Shown: piece after piece, positions 41,601 to 54,359 of the stretch | Position numbering within the stretch: position 1 is the first letter of the stretch | Layout of the letters: the number at the start of each line of letters is the position of its first letter | Assembly: GCF_003254395.2 (NCBI RefSeq) | Contig: NC_037643.1 | Coordinates: 675,001-739,000, forward strand | DNA: 64,000 nucleotides | Direction: 5' to 3' | Source of the DNA: Apis mellifera | Lineage: Eukaryota; Arthropoda; Insecta; Hymenoptera; Apidae | Made by a program: the position numbers and the translations under genes | The notes under the pieces: model-generated | What the model saw: the letters and a program-made list of their open reading frames with translations, nothing else | What the model was told of the DNA's origin: nothing | Database searches by the model: none

Positions 41601-42999
41601 CGTAAAAAGCAAAATATCTGCACAAATTTGTGACTGTCTTTCAAAATACTTATATAGATATTATGGATTTTCGATTTTTTTATATCAATACTCTTCAGTA
41701 AATATTTTTATATACAAATAAGTTTTTCAATGTCACATTAATATTATTGTTTGAGTTATTCTCACACTTTTTTAAATTTTATAATGTGATCGAAATTTTC
41801 AATTATTTTTAAGATTTGATTTATTTTTAATATTTTTATTTAATTGCCAACGGAAACATCGAATCCTTGACATCCTTGCAATAGCAATATAAGAATAATA
41901 ATAATATATAGGAATAACAATAAAAATTATTAAAAATAATAAGATAGTAGAGAATGAAAAACAAATAGTAGAAAACAAGAACTCATAATAAACACATGGA
42001 CTCTCAACACGAATTTTGAGCTTTATATTTCAATGTGAACATTCAAATTTTACATAATTTTATTTTTTAACTTTTTCTCTTTTCTAGCTTGAAAAATATA
42101 AAATTAATTTCTTTGAACTGTTATTTTGTGTTTGAATGAGAACTCGATTCTCAAAAATGATACTTCATAATAAGTATTTTATCGACATTACTTAATTAAA
42201 ATACAGATAAGAATAATGTATATTACATTTTATGACAGAATTCAATGGAATATTTCTTGCGATACGAAGTTATGACATATCAGTAAAAATATGCATGCAA
42301 TTGGCTTACGATTTCATTTTACTGAACATTTATTCATGCAACTGCTTGCATATCTGTCGATAGATATTAAAAAGACAATGCAAATGTACAACGTTTCAAA
42401 TTATATTTCAGATTTCCAAAGATAAATTTCATTGTTTTAAAACGATGTTGTTTCAAAGCTAGAATATTTTATTAAAATTTGCATAAGTCAGATATAAATT
42501 ATAATGAAAAAAAATCAATTAAAAATGTTTAAAATACATTGAAAAATATTTAAGTAATATGAACATTTTTAAAATTCCTTTTGGTAACTTTAATGAATTT
42601 AATGATGATTTACTTAATTTTTGATATTATTGTATCAAACATGATAGTTAATTTATTTTTATATTTTATTTTTCTTAATAAAATTAGAATTTAATTCTAA
42701 AAGTCTAACTATTTACACATTAAAAAAATATGAATAAATTATGAAATATTTATTATACTTTTCAATGATGATAATAAATGAAATCATTTTAATTTTTTTC
42801 AATAAAAAAATAAAAAATTTTAAGAATTTTCAAAAAAAATTAATAATGGAAATTTTTTTCAAATTTTAACGGGTCAGTTTATTTATTTCGTTAATTAGTT
42901 TGATTTTTTTTATTGTTTTTTTATATTAAAGAATTATTAACATATACACTATTTGATCCTATGTTATTTTTTGATTTTGATAATATTTTAATAACAAAA
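38601..42999. other. AT-rich desert
   Basis: No gene recognised over 4.4 kb apart from a TA-rich array at 39103-39182. A slightly GC-richer patch at 42230-42440 has no open frame of note. Confidence 0.55.
39103..39182. repeat. Tandem AATATAT/AATGTAT array
   Basis: Short units of the type ATAATATATAATGTATA are repeated for about 80 bp with small variations. Confidence 0.8.
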
Positions 43000-43235
43000 A
43001 ATTTCTGTTAAGATATTTAATAAAAGATATAAGATATAAAATAATGTTGTGTAAGAACAGTGTCATTTTTGAAAGAAATATTGAGAGAGATTATATATTT
43101 TTTACAATATTTTTTTGACATTACTAAAATATAAACGTGATCTTATAACTTAATATGACATTTTCTAGCTATGCCAATCTCAATGATAATTAATATCGAG
43201 AAAATTTATTATAAATTATTAGTCGTGAATCAATT
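43000..43235 (+). repeat. Dispersed repeat family A, copy 2
   Basis: The ordered blocks of the family are present: ATTTAATAAAAGATATAAGA near 43014-43033, ATTTTTGAAAGAAAT near 43065, GTGATCTTATAACTTAATAT near 43137, ATGCCAATCTCAATGAT at 43171-43187 and GAGAAAATTTATTATAAAT near 43198. The last block matches GAGAAAATTTATTACAAAC on the reverse strand of copy 3. The copy is diverged and has no coding frame. Confidence 0.65.
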
Positions 43236-43560
43236 TTCTTTGTAACAATGAATTCTGTGAACGGCAAAAATGGACAAAATTTTAATAATCAATAAGTTAC
43301 TTGAATAATTTATTCAAAATATCAAATAATGATAATTAATTATAACATCGAATAACCAAGATTATATGAAAAATTGATCAACCATAATAATTATGAATAA
43401 ATATATTTGAGCATTTTAAACAAAGCTATTATTTAAAGTGCTTTTATTAGAAATTTTAATTAATCAATTTTTTAGCTCATTAATGCTCAATTCTAAAGCA
43501 GTATACGATATTATTTTCCGATTCTAAAAGTTTTTCTTCGGGTCGCATAGCAAAAAATAA
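43236..43560. other. AT-rich stretch between family A copy 2 and a GAACTTT-rich zone
   Basis: No feature recognised. Confidence 0.5.
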
Positions 43561-43960
43561 TATTATTGGTTATTTACATCCTTTATCATATAATCGCGAT
43601 TTTTCGAAATAAACTTCGAAAGAATTTCAGAAAATTTCATTCTTATAAATTCAAAAAAAAATGCGAACATTTTTAATCTTCGAATTTGTTGAACCTCATT
43701 AAAAAAACTTTTTTCGAATTTAATAATTAGAATTTTGTATAATATCATCATCTTTTGAACCATTAAAACTTTTTTTAATCTTTAAATCGAATAATCCAAA
43801 TTAAAAAAACTTTCTTAAACTTTAAACTAAAAAGATCATTTTCAATTCTCGAATTTAAAAAAACTTTATTGAACTTTGAACTTAAATAAATATTATACTG
43901 TTAACTTCTAACGAACTTTTTCGAATTTAAAATTCCTAGAATTTTATGAATTCACAAAGT
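43561..43960 (-). repeat. Weak degenerate repeat zone rich in CGAATTT / AAACTTT
   Basis: Irregularly repeated words such as TTCGAATTTAAAA, AAAAAAACTTT and GAACTTTGAACTT recur many times over 400 bp. The zone resembles a decayed version of the minisatellite at 3120-3480, which also follows a family A copy. A 66-codon minus-strand frame at 43563-43763 is a by-product of the repeats. Confidence 0.4.
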
Positions 43961-44496
43961 TAATAAATAAAATTTATTATAAATAAAAAAAAACTTTATT
44001 TGCATATGGATTTTTCATTTGAACGTTTAAATTAGAACTTTATAATAAATCATTTTTATTATCATATATCATATATTATTATTATATATTATAATTTTAG
44101 AACAATTTCAAGTAACTCGTATACTATATATATCATTTATGAATATTATAAATTTATTTTAATATTTTTTGTTTGTAAAATATTTTTTTCAAAATTTAAT
44201 TAGTAAAATGAACTTTTTAGAATTAAATTAGTAAAGTGATTAATTAAAATAAAACAGTTAAAGTAATTGTAAAATAAAACAATTTCCTTTTTCAATCGTT
44301 TATATTATATGAATTTAAAAAAATTTAATTACAATACTATTTAATAAAATATTTATTATACTTTTGAAATAAATTTTATGAGTAAACGAACATATCAATA
44401 GATGATTAATCAAATTTAATTGAATTAAAAAATAATATCTAAAGATAAAATTATTAATATACATAAATTTTCGACAAATATTTAAAAAAATATAAT

Positions 44497-44563
44497 ATAA
44501 AATAAAATAAAATAAAATAAAATAAAATAAAATAAAATAAAATAAAATAAAATAAAATAAAAT
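44497..44563. repeat. (AAAAT)n pentanucleotide microsatellite
   Basis: About 13 perfect copies of AAAAT (equivalently TAAAA). Confidence 0.95.
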
Positions 44564-46146
44564 ATATAAATTATTTTAGTTTTTTTATGAAATCATAAAA
44601 TTGATATTACTTTTCCATCAATCTAATAAAATAACTAGAGGCAAAACGATTATGTTTGATGATCATAATTTTTTATTTCAATTTTTCTATTAGTTTAAAA
44701 TTATTTTATAAATAATATTAAGTTTAATATTAAGTTTCTTTTCATCATTTTTCAAATGTATTAAAGTAATCATGTTAAAAATTCGAGCATAATCAATAAT
44801 AAATTTCTCGTGATACGATTTGTTTTACAACCAATGATGATGATTGATTGTTTTAAGTTAAATAGTAAATTGAAAACATTTCACTGCGAATTAAATATAG
44901 AAAATTATTGCTTTCTTTCGGTAGAAGTATTAAAAAATTTCTGACAGAAACGATTATCTATCGAACGAAATTTTTTATCAAATTTCGAAATTTTAATCCT
45001 AGCGTTGATAAATTGAAATTTTTTGATGAAATCTGAGTAAGAATTATTATATAGTTCAATATTTTTAATGAATTTTCAAGAATTCATTTTAATTGATTTT
45101 TTTTTAATTGATTTTCTAAAGTATTAAATATATAAAATATCGAAATATTATAAAATAAATTTTATATAAAATTTTCAATGAAACATTAAAATAGTATAAA
45201 TTTCGTACTAAAATTTAGCTAATTTTTTCCCAAAAAAAACATTGAAAATAAAATATTGAATGTATAAAATATTCAAAAATTATAAGTTTTATGTTAGAAA
45301 TTGAAATAACATTAATTAGTAAAATATAAAAATATAAAGTATAATGATTATAATTAGAAATTCAAAGTTTACAAAGTTTATATTATTTTATATATTTTAT
45401 ATTTTATATTATTTTAAGTTTTCTAAGATTTTCTTAAATATATTTATTTTAGAAATCTTTTAAACTTATATTACTTTATCTGATAAATTTTCATTTTTAT
45501 ATGATATATATATATATATAATAGATAATAAGAGACTTAAAATATAATAGACTTAAAATAATAATAGACTTAAAATCATTATGTTTTTATAAATAAATTT
45601 TTAGAAATAAATCCAATCATAATTTTATCTTTTTGAATTTTATATAAAAATTTAAATTAATATTTACAAGTTTTTCATATAATAGTCAATTTATCAAAAT
45701 TTTCTTTTTTTCTACATTAAAGAAATCTACTTTTTTTATTATTTTAAACATTTATATTAAATAGAAAAAAATCTGGAAAAATTTTCTACATGTTTGAAGA
45801 TAATAGTAAAATATTCACTTTTTGCATATAAAGAATTAATTAATGAAAAAAAATGTAAATTCAAGTAAAATATTGTAAGTATATATTAATCTAACATAAT
45901 TTGCAATTCGTTTATTAAACCGACAAATTTACAATGCAATTTTTCATTCTTTTTATTTTCTTTTTTTTATATTTTCTTCTTTTTTATTAAAGTATGTGAA
46001 AATAAAGGAATTATTTTGCCGTAAAGGAATCAAATTTCATGTATTTATTATTGTTAAATATTTCGTTATAATGCAATTGCAATAATTTTTTGTGAACAAA
46101 TAAAAAGAATGTGGAAAAAAAATGGAAATAGAGATCTTTAAAAATA
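44564..46146. other. AT-rich desert
   Basis: No gene or structured repeat recognised. Confidence 0.55.
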
Positions 46147-46188
46147 TGCTATAAATATAAAAAGATATTCAATCAGAAATAGATTTAT
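46147..46188 (+). repeat. Direct repeat, first copy
   Basis: The sequence begins TGCTATAAATATAAAAAGAT and matches 47043-47082 with one substitution over about 40 bp. The two copies lie 896 bp apart in the same orientation. Confidence 0.8.
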
Positions 46189-46794
46189 TTATCAAGATTT
46201 GAATTTTGTAATAATATAAATGATATTTACTATACATTTTATGATAAGAAATTCACTTAATAATATTTTTTAATAATACAAATTATTAAAAGTTTGAATA
46301 AATTGTTTAATTTTAAAAATAATTTTTAATTTTAAAATAAAATAAAAATTATAAATATATAAAATAAAATTATTTGCAAAAATAAAGTTATTTGCAAATT
46401 ATTTGAAATAAAAAAGGAATAACTTAGAAATTTTTTAAAATACATAAAATTTAATAATTAATTTAAGTTTATTTTACTAGATTTTATATATTCAGGTTAG
46501 AAAGATTTTGAAATAAAATAATTGTCATATTTAATACAATAAAATTTTTAACGAAAGATTTTATTTTTTTGAAGTAATTTTTAATAGTAAAAAAAAATAA
46601 TAAATTATTTAAACGTAAAGATTTTAATATTTTAATTAATTTTAATATTTAATAGTTTAATTTCTTTTTAAATATATTTTATATATTTTATACATATACA
46701 TATAATTGTAAGTTATATAATAAGATAATAATTAAAAATTTATTAGAATAACTATTATAAAATTCTATTAAAAATTTTCTATAAAATCTATTTG

Positions 46795-47690
46795 CGCCCG
46801 TAATACTAGTATCGTAATTTTGTATTAGTTTGTATTAGTTTGATGAATGTAAGTTGAATGTCGAATGCTTTTTGAGATATCGTAACAAGTGATATGCTTC
46901 TTAAAGATGAGTGGATTGTATAAGTGATGACACGTGCGCATGTCTATTAGAAAACAAGGTTTCTCATAATGTACAGCAGAAAATCGTGTCTGACGACCAG
47001 AACATGATGTGTTCACAAACTATATCTCATTGTTATATCCGGTGCTATAAATATAAAAAGATATTTAATCAGAAATAGATATTTATTATTTATATATATA
47101 TTATAATGATTATACTTATATATATATAAGTATTTATTATTTATTAGACTACGATGTAATCATCATTAGACTTTATTTGCAAGTGATGTCTATGCTCTCA
47201 AAAAAATTCCTTTTTGATTCATTGGGAAGATCATAGTTTCTTGATAGGGTGCGCCAATAATCAATAATATCACTGCTGATGCCCGGTTCGCAACACCCAC
47301 CAAATTTGAGGAAATTCCTCGCTTGGATTGTGATACATAAAGTTCTCACGACAAACAGAAACTGATCGGCGAATCTCTTTTGTAAATTCTTCGAATCAAA
47401 ATAATGTTATTTGTTTTTGAATCAATTGCGACTGGAATATGTCATCGTTCGGATGACAGGATCGGTTCAGCTCATCTGAAATATGTTGTACGAAATATAC
47501 AATTATAAGTGTCGGCTAAATTTTCAAAAACAATCTTCTCAGATAACTCGCTCTTTATTTAGGCTTAATAGAGGCTCCATATGCGGTAAAAACGAAAAGA
47601 GTTTTTTATATGAAAAATTTTTCCGAATATGCTGTTTAAAAATTTTGCCAGTAATAAGTGCGAACAAAACCAAATAATAAAAAGAAACAC
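46795..47690. other. GC-richer island, decayed coding-like sequence, unidentified
   Basis: Two GC-richer parts (46795-47042 and 47145-47690) are split by about 100 bp of AT-rich sequence that carries the second direct-repeat copy. Coding-like stretches appear in several frames. On the plus strand, 47483-47677 gives a 64-codon frame. On the minus strand, broken pieces read SFLPHMEPLLSLNKERVI near 47590-47540 and SEEFPQIWWVLRTGHQQ near 47320-47270, with stops and frameshifts between. The pattern suggests a decayed gene or transposon interrupted by an AT-rich insertion. I could not assign a family. Confidence 0.35.
47043..47083 (+). repeat. Direct repeat, second copy
   Basis: Partner of 46147-46188. 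After about 40 bp the two sequences diverge into unrelated TA-rich DNA. It sits at the left edge of the AT-rich segment that splits the 46795-47690 island. Confidence 0.8.
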
Positions 47691-50600
47691 TACTACATTA
47701 TTACATAAAGATTTTTAATATTTAATAATTTAATTTTTGTTTAATTATATTTAATTATATATATTTAATAGTTATAATAAAATTTATATTTTTCTATAAA
47801 GCAAAGGCACAAATTTAATATATCATACAATAAGTACATTGTAAATTTTTATACAACTAAAATATATTCAAATATTTAATATATAGAAAATTTATTATTT
47901 AATTTAAAAAATTTATTATTGAAAATATATATTGAATTATGAAATCATACATACATACTAATATTAAAATATTAAAAATAAGATCGAATAAATCAGACTG
48001 TTCATATTTTATTACCATTTCACTTTTTAAATAAATAAATAAATTTTAACTTTCATATATTAACTTTTATATTTGATTTGACTTCTAAAAATGACTCTTC
48101 AAAGATATTCTATGAATATATTAACACTCTATATATATGTATTCAATATTTGAAAATAATTGCTATAATTCAATAGACTATGTAAATAACTGCAATCAAA
48201 TTTCAAGCTTTTTATAGAAACAAAAATAATTTAATTTTTTTTTAATCATATTCTATATTATTTAATTACAATATTCAAAAGTAAAACAAAAATATAAGAG
48301 AAAATCCATTACACAGAATTACAATAAATAAATTTATTTTCGATTACATTTCAATGTGTGTTCTCATATTATTTAAAAATAAATAATTGTATTAGAAGTT
48401 GTAATACAACGTAAATTATTTTTATTGGATTTATTTTCAAAACAACAATTTAAGTATTTAATTATATTAATGAATGGATTTCTTTTTATTACATATATCT
48501 CTTATCCACTGTTTTTTTCTTTTTCCTTTATAAAAATTTTCAATATTTTTTAATTAATTAAAAAATATTGAACATTTTTTAATTAATTAAAAAATATTGA
48601 AACAACGAATAATTTTTTGGAAAATTTTAATGTTCTAAGTTAAAGTAATTTATCATTTACATCATGGTTTTATTTCATCATTTAATAAATTATTCATAAT
48701 AGAAATTGATAAATAATGCTTGAGGAAACTAGAATATTTTATCGATTTACATCATTTCTTAGTACTTTGTTTTTACTATAGTACTTTAGGGTGCTTTATT
48801 GCTAATATAATGTTCGAAGTTGATTATCAATTTAATATAGTTAACTTTTTTTTTCTTATTAAACATTGAATATTTATTGAACATTAATGAAATTAGGAAA
48901 TTTCAGTCAAATAATTTTAATAAATCACTGACAAATTTATAAATGAAGAAATATAAATAAAATATAAATGGAAATTTTTCAAATGTACGTAAATATAACT
49001 GCAACTGTAAATTATAATATATATAATAAAATATAAAGATTATGATTTTGGAATGTATTATAATAAGAAAATCAATTTATTCTTGTCTAATAGATAAAAT
49101 TATTAGTTTATTTTAATATATATATATAAATATAGTTCTTTATATAAAAATATAATTCTTTATATTAAATAAATATTATCACACATTTTTCCATATATTA
49201 TAGACGGTACTGCTATAGACAAACAACATCAATCTTCCATATATACCAACTCACACCATTAAGCAATGCATATTCGATTATTATTTGATTATTCTCTTAC
49301 AATTCTAAATACTTATATAATAGAATTTGTTGATTTTTTGAATGTCAATTATATGAATTATATAAATTTTAATTATTCAATGACTAATTATTCAAATACA
49401 AAATGAATAGATTTAAATTAAAATATCTGAAAATGTTTATATTTTGGGAAATGCATTCTGAAATATCTAAAAATAATTTATTTGTTATGATTTGCATCGA
49501 TACATATTTTTCTTAGAAAAATATATTAAATATGTAATAAATTTTATATAAAAATAATTCAAATTATTATTAATTTGAAATATTTGAAATTTTTTTAATT
49601 TTTAATACTGTTTCGTGACATATTAATTTTTGCTCTTTATAATTAATTATTTGAATAGTTTATTTGAAAAGAGTTTTCTCTCAATTAGTTTAGATAATCA
49701 ATGTTTTACTATAATAAAAACCGAATTTCCAATATAAATATTATATAGTTATAATATATAGTTTTTAAGTCGATAAAACCGAAATATTTCTCACTAAAAT
49801 CTATTATGTTGTGCAGTACTTATTGATTATCACATAAATCGGTCATTTCAGTCATTCAAAAATATTTTCGTTTTAATTTTAAAAGTATAATTTTTTTCAT
49901 ATTAATAAGTTTTTAATCTTTGAATTAAAATTTATGTGCCATTTGATTATAAAATGTATATTTTTCTAAGAAAGATATATTAAATAAGATTACCTAAAAA
50001 GATATATTAAATAAAATTAAAAATATTTTTAAGAGTTTTTTGGGAATAAATTGGAAATAATTTTTGAAATAATGGTTCACATTACATTAAAATTTTTATT
50101 CTCATATCTTTAATAACGATAAAAAATTTATTTTTTCAAGATCAGATTGTAAATAATTCATAATATAATCATGAACGCCTACTTCATTCGTTGCAGTTGC
50201 AATAATACTAACTTTTATTGCCGTTATTATCTTTTATTCTAGAAAAAAACTATAATTTGTTTGAGAGGATTTATAATTTTATAAAACAAATTATCAACTA
50301 TCGTTGAATTGGTAATAATAGATTATAATAACTTTTTTATATAGAAATTAATATTTAAATTATAAATTTAAACTTTTTATCTTTATAATTTATTAAAAGC
50401 ATATTAAATTTTTAGAATATAAATTTTTAAAAAAAATTTTATTTTTTATTATTATTTTTCATATGTCAATATATTAATTATGATTTTTTTATATAATTAT
50501 TTTGTTTATATATTCTACAAATTCCTTGTATATTTCACTGAATTGAATTGTACCCTTTATTATTTAAAAGAAATATAATTTCATTACAATAAATATACCT

Positions 50601-51394
50601 ATGAAATAAGATTTCTTTTAATTTTCTTTTATTTGAAAATGTAATATATATTTCTTTTCTATTATTATATTCTTTAGAAATATTTTGTTGTATATAGACA
50701 ATGATTTTATTTTTGTATAATTTTATATTATAATATATTTAGTACATTTTAATTATAGATATAACAGAAAAAAATAACGAAGAATCAATAGGATGAAAAA
50801 GAAAATGAAAAAGAAAGGGGAAAAAGTTATATTTCGTGTAGATTTATTGTTTTTGGCTGTTTGAATCAATGACCAATATTTTTATTCCATTATATTAGTG
50901 TGAATTGTTTTTCGATTTGTTGATGAATATTAATAAGGAAGAAATTTTTACTAGAAAAATACATTCATTGATTACGGTTCGTATCTCTGGAAGTTTTTTC
51001 AAATTGAACAATTATGTAATACGTTCAGTATTTTAAAGTTCTATGAGGATATTTGCAATTTAAATATATTATCATATTAGTATTTGTTAACTTATCTTTG
51101 AATTTATTATTTTGTATGTGAAAAAATATGAACCATTTATTATCATTTTATAAATATGTAAAAACTTTATATAAAAAATTATATAATATTATTTATTTGT
51201 ATAATTTTTTATAATTTGTATAATTTTAAATAAAAGAATTTGATAATATATTGAATATGAAAGATTTGATTTTTATTATATTGTTAAATTAAAATATTCT
51301 TTATTATTTATTTTATCAATTTATATATTTGTTATTCATGAAATGAATATGATACATAATAATCATATAATACGTAAGAATCTCTTGTTCTCAG
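47691..51394. other. AT-rich desert
   Basis: No gene recognised. The main structure is a small palindrome with a partial tandem copy at 48541-48600. Confidence 0.55.
48541..48600. repeat. 30-bp perfect palindrome with a tandem copy
   Basis: The half-site CAATATTTTTTAATT is followed by its exact reverse complement at 48541-48570. The core with its right half is repeated 29 bp later. Confidence 0.85.
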
Positions 51395-51605
51395 ATAATT
51401 AATCGTGAGTTTGTAATAAATTTTCTCAAGTGTTGAGATTGACATTGTTGAAAAATGTCGTCTCAAGTTCCAAGATCATGTTCACATTCCAGCCACGTCG
51501 AAATATTTCTAAAAAATATACAATTTGAAGAATTCTTTAAATACTTCTTTCAAAAACAATCACAATCTATATACTATATTTTTTATTAAATGTTTTAATA
51601 ATATT
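51395..51605 (-). repeat. Dispersed repeat family A, copy 3 (inverted)
   Basis: On the reverse strand the family blocks appear in order: GTTTTTGAAAGAAGTATTT near 51557, GATCTTGGAACTTGAGACGA (51477 down to 51458), ATGTCAATCTCAA (51445 down to 51433) and GAGAAAATTTATTACAAAC near 51420. The second block matches copy 1 at 17 of 20 bases. No coding frame. Confidence 0.65.
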
Positions 51606-51840
51606 GATGAATTTTATATGTTCAATATTTGTAATTGAAAATTTTCATATATTTAGAACCAAAATCATATAATATTATATCTATTTAAAAATCATTTACA
51701 TCTTTACATTCCTATAAAGATACTCTAGAATAAAAATTATTACAGCACAATGTACAGAGTGTTAATATGTTCATAAAACTTAATCTGTTCTTCTTTTTCT
51801 TTAATCTGTTCGATTCTAAAGAAAGAAATATAAAAATATA

Positions 51841-52015
51841 AAAATATTGATTAAAATTTATTTTTTAAATTATATATAAGTTATACAATTTAAATTAGAT
51901 GAAGCAAAGACAAACCAAAACAAAGATAGAATAGTCTCATTGTATCTTCGTTTCGTTTCATTTAACATAAATTTCAATTGTTTATAATATTAAATAAGCT
52001 TTAATCTACATTTTT
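51841..52015. repeat. Palindromic MITE-like repeat family B, copy 3
   Basis: The left arm contains TTAAAATTTATTTTTTAAAT near 51851 and AAATTAGATGAAGCAAAGA near 51892. The right arm contains TTTCGTTTCATTTAACATAA near 51951 and TTCAATTGTTTATAATATTA near 51973. The arms are inverted relative to each other and match the arms of the other two copies. The centre includes GATAGAATAGTCTC. Confidence 0.65.
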
Positions 52016-54359
52016 ATACATTAACTTTTTTAAGTATTTCTTTTTCTAAAATCAATCCTAATAAAACTGTCCCATGAATATTAATATTCTGTATACAATC
52101 GATACGTAAATGTTGAGATATTATACTACAATGCATCTAATAAAAAAAAAAATCTAATTCGAAAATTCTGATTTTATATATAAAAATTTGTTTGTTTAGA
52201 ACGTATGATTATACAGTATGATACACAGAGCAAGCTTTTTATCAAAGAAAAATCTCTTTAAAATAAAATCAATTTAATGTTTTAGTATTTATATTTTTAT
52301 ATTTAAATATAATTCTAAAAATTTTCTTTATAATAATGTGATTAAAATTTGAATATTCTATGATTTAAAGTTTTGTTATATTTTGTTTAAAAATAATTGT
52401 ATTTTTTAATTTTTCTTAATTTTATATTATTTATATTTTCTAAAATTCAAAATAAAATTTAATTTTAACTGAATTTTAACATTGAACTATTACATATATA
52501 TTTATAAATAATTTAGTATTTGATATTGTAAGCGTATTTCAATATTTCAAAATTTTTATATATAATTATCTAGTTTATTATAATTGATTTACTCATTAAA
52601 TTAATAAATTTTCAGAAATGTTTTTAATTACAGCATTAGATATATAATCCATGTTTAAGTTTACTTGATTTTTAATTTTATTCTCATAATATAATTCAAA
52701 TTTTTAAATTTAAATTTTAATAATTCTATTAAGTTTAATTAATTTTTGTTTATTTTTGTATCATTATGATAATAATAAAATTAAAAATTAGATATTTGTA
52801 AAAAACAATTTTATTAAATTTACTCATCTTTTATTTTCAACAAATATTCAAAAATTAGAATATTTTTCAAATATCTCAACAATTATTGAAAGCCAAATTA
52901 TTTAAATTAGTTTAAAATAACAATAAAGGTATATTCATTTAACTGGTAGAAAAGTGTTGGTTTTCTATTGGCGAGGAAAATATTACAATGCATTCAAATA
53001 ATCGACATCTATCGATCGGTTTATAATTTGGAGGTGCACTCCAAACTGTCCCGTTCATCGTCTATGTTGTAACCTGCCATTTTTCTTTCCCATTCCTTTC
53101 TCTCCTTCTATCAATCTTTTTTTATAGTTAAACACAACTGTTTCATGTTAATCCAATCCTCGAAACATTCATATAACAGTGAATATATCACAGAAATGTA
53201 ATAAACTGGCATCAGATAGACGTAAATTATTCTGTAGATGTTATTCACTATTCCTTTTAATTTATATTTGTCAATATAGATTTTGTTATTTTATAAATAG
53301 AATGAACAAAATCGAAAAATTTTTGAAGTTTTACGAAAACTTTTATTATTAAGAAAGGTAATATTTGAAATTTAATTACTTTTTTTTTCAAAACGTAAAA
53401 TTATGTAGTCACAAAAAAAACATTTGTATATTATTTTAAAAAATTTATCTAATTATAGATTTTAATAAAAAATTTTTTTAATAATAATAAAATATTATTT
53501 TTATTATATATATATATGTATATAAATCTTATTAAAATAAAAATATAATATAATATAATAAAAATGTTTTTAAAATAAGTTTTTAAATTCTCTTATAAAA
53601 AGAATTTGTTTTATATTCATTACATTTTACATATTTTATTAAAAATAATAATTATACGAAAACTTTTGTGACTGATTTTAGAATTAGTAAAGGTATTCCA
53701 AATATTTTAAAAAATCGTTTTATTAAAATAAATTTATACTTTATTTTTTATTAAAACAGTATAAATATTTTTAAATTTTTATTTATTGTAAATAAAAAAA
53801 TCGAAAAAAAAGAATTAATAAAAATTATCTTTATAAAGAAATTAACTATATTATCGTAAAAATTTATTAAATTAAAAGTATAATGAAAATTTTATTCCTA
53901 TCCAATTTACTGTTTCATTCAAGAAAGAAAATGCATTTCGTTTTTCAATCTAATGTTATCAATTTTTTTGGATAATCTTATCATACCTAAGTTTGTTCGA
54001 TTCATTACACACTCTACATTCCATATGAGATGAAATTACATTAAATATGATAGCAATTTCCAAAATTTACGAAGAAATCATCTTGATTGTCTTTGTTTAT
54101 ATTTTAATAGTAAGCGATCTTTTAATATTAATATAAATAATAATTATTCCTAATTTTTTTAACTCTTTTAATTATATCCTTTAGTTTGAATCGTAAAATT
54201 CATTTTCATGAAATGAAATGACAAAGTGAACGAAGTGATAAAAGATTGCATTTTCATCAAACATAAAATTCATCTTAACATTAAAACATAAATTAATATT
54301 GTAACGGATCAAAATAAAACCATAAGATTGTGCATTGAAACTTTAACGAAAACTAAATA
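52016..54359. other. AT-rich desert with a small GC-richer patch
   Basis: A patch at 52950-53110 includes GGAGGTGCACTCC and a strong pyrimidine tract, but no following acceptor and exon could be supported. Nothing else was recognised. Confidence 0.5.
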
